Of a DNA stretch of 14,062 nt, positions 13,372 through 14,062 are shown in pieces (position 1 is the stretch's first letter; every line of letters begins with the position of its first letter). The stretch covers positions 1 through 14,062 of the forward strand of contig JBFLWY010000052.1 of NCBI GenBank assembly GCA_040757355.1. The letters run 5' to 3'. The notes beneath the pieces are model-generated. The model was not told where the DNA came from and did no database searches. It was given only the letters and a program-made list of their open reading frames with translations. Both the position numbers and the translations under genes were made by a program. Source of the DNA: DTYU01 sp040757355. Lineage in GTDB: Bacteria > Bacillota > Desulfotomaculia > Desulfotomaculales > Ammonificaceae.

Positions 13372-13400
13372 ATATTACCACACTCAATAAAGATTAACAA
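13372..13400 (-). promoter_or_regulatory. Predicted promoter of the zinc-ribbon gene
   Basis: On the minus strand TTGTTA (13395-13400), a 17-nt spacer and TAATAT (13372-13377); each box matches 4 of 6 consensus bases. Initiation near 13365 would give a leader of about 110 nt that contains the whole hairpin at 13255-13313. Confidence 0.45.
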
Positions 13401-13486
13401 GCCGGTAAAAAGCCAGTTTTTATGATAGTCACCCTAAAGGCATTCCATAATATACATTTGATTACAAACGTTCTTGCAAAACTGTG

Positions 13487-13558
13487 GGAGAAGGGCTCTG
13501 ACTCAAACCCTTCTCCATACCTGGTGGGGAGGAAGTCAAACAAAAGAGAGGGGGTGAT
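13487..13558 (+). promoter_or_regulatory. Candidate switching RNA upstream of the CGGC-domain gene
   Basis: GGAGAAGGG (13487-13495) pairs perfectly with CCCTTCTCC (13508-13516) around a 12-nt loop. The right arm has two alternative partners: GGGAGGAAG (13527-13535, one bulge) and GAGAGGGG (13546-13553, one G-U pair). The latter is the core of a near-consensus ribosome binding site. Loop bases TGACT (13499-13503) also match AGTCA (13534-13538), a possible pseudoknot. No T-run follows, so it is not a plain terminator. No convincing promoter was found upstream. Confidence 0.45.
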
Positions 13559-13673
13559 TTGGTTGGCTTAATATGGTAACATTATATGTGAATTCGTAGA
13601 ATGTGTGATAGTTATTGTTTTACCCCCGGTTTACCCACAAGAGCCTGAAACTTCTGAGGAAGGAGGTGAAAAA

Positions 13674-14048
13674 ATGAAAAAAGTTGCTATTCTGGCCTGC
13701 ACAAACATAAGACAGAGGAATCTCTGCCCCGGAGACGTGAGGTGCCTTGTCGCGGCGCACAAAAAGGAAGGCGAGTTTGAGCGGTATAAGAGTGACGATG
13801 TTGTGGTGCTGGGCATAGTGGACTGCGGTGAGTGTGAGGGAAATAGAAATAGGGCAGTGCTCAGTCTCGCCAGCATAAAGGGACCGTTAATGATGCTCAA
13901 TGAGAAAATCGATGCGGTCCACGTGGGCAGCTGTATTATGAACTTTTGTCCCAGAAAGGACGACATCGTAAAAGCGGTCAAGGAAAAGGCGGGGATCGAG
14001 GTTATAGAAGGGACTCACAAGTACACCCCACCGACAATATTTGGTTAG
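13674..14048 (+). CDS. CGGC-domain cysteine-rich putative metal-binding protein
   Basis: The 124-residue protein resembles the CGGC-domain family, small proteins of unknown function thought to bind metal through conserved cysteines. Visible landmarks in order are VAILACTN with C9, NLCPGDVRC with C18 and C24, EFERYKSDDVVVLGIVDCGEC with C51/C54, and VGSCIMNFCPRKDD with C87/C92. The signature is CGEC rather than CGGC and is followed by EGN rather than PG, so the family match is good in layout but the central motif is diverged. There is no signal peptide or membrane segment. The ATG at 13674 has AAGGAGGTG 6 bp upstream; the in-frame GTG at 13605 would add 23 residues without its own site. It is divergent from the zinc-ribbon gene across a 419-bp spacer with two predicted RNA structures. 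The stop (TAG) is at 14046-14048. Confidence 0.85.
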   Translation: MKKVAILACTNIRQRNLCPGDVRCLVAAHKKEGEFERYKSDDVVVLGIVDCGECEGNRNRAVLSLASIKGPLMMLNEKIDAVHVGSCIMNFCPRKDDIVKAVKEKAGIEVIEGTHKYTPPTIFG

Positions 14049-14062
14049 ATAATTCATTAGTT

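Noticed and set aside
13605..13673. N-terminal extension of the CGGC protein from a GTG
   Set aside because: It has no ribosome binding site, and the strong AAGGAGGTG before the ATG at 13674 would be coding; homologues start near that ATG.

Overview
The window looks like a chromosomal segment from a moderately GC-rich, spore-former-type Gram-positive bacterium, most likely a Clostridia/Peptococcaceae-like anaerobe (Desulfotomaculum or Pelotomaculum type). The evidence is strong AGGAGG-type ribosome binding sites, frequent TTG and GTG starts, an RNase J, S-layer-homology (SLH) anchoring, and a pyruvoyl-type arginine decarboxylase. The genus is an inference from gene content.

Left edge (1-1250): the end of a mobile element. 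It holds the 3' end of an unidentified gene, a tyrosine integrase that has lost its N-terminal half but keeps all catalytic residues, and short inverted and direct repeats. These lie directly beside the 3' end of tRNA-Ala(CGC), a classic integration site.

1250-4010 (minus strand): two small unidentified genes, one of them a Gln-rich coiled-coil protein with a YTG-repeat tail and each followed by its own intrinsic terminator, then an orphan family-5 (oligopeptide-type) solute-binding protein with no transporter partners.

4120-8240 (plus strand): the core operon pdaD-speE-speB-rnj plus a 59-residue membrane peptide gene. PdaD makes agmatine from arginine, SpeE transfers aminopropyl groups, and SpeB removes urea. 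Together they can turn arginine into spermidine, with decarboxylated SAM supplied by an enzyme outside the window. RNase J follows after 30 bp and the small membrane protein after 2 bp.

8256-9170 (minus strand): an Hsp20 small heat-shock protein and an 87-residue unknown, each with a recognisable promoter. 9222-12877 (plus strand): a soluble-looking lytic transglycosylase, then a large secreted phosphodiester glycosidase with three C-terminal SLH repeats, which should sit on the cell wall. A bidirectional terminator closes this block.

12961-14048: two divergent small cysteine-rich genes, a four-CxxC zinc-ribbon protein (minus) and a CGGC-domain protein (plus), separated by 419 bp. This spacer holds the most interesting sequence in the window. 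The leader of the zinc-ribbon gene can fold into a long hairpin (10 + 7 bp) that buries its ribosome binding site right up to the start codon. On the other strand, a 9-bp hairpin has alternative partners that include a strong, apparently unused ribosome binding site. Both look like RNA-level switches and are the best candidates here for undescribed regulation.
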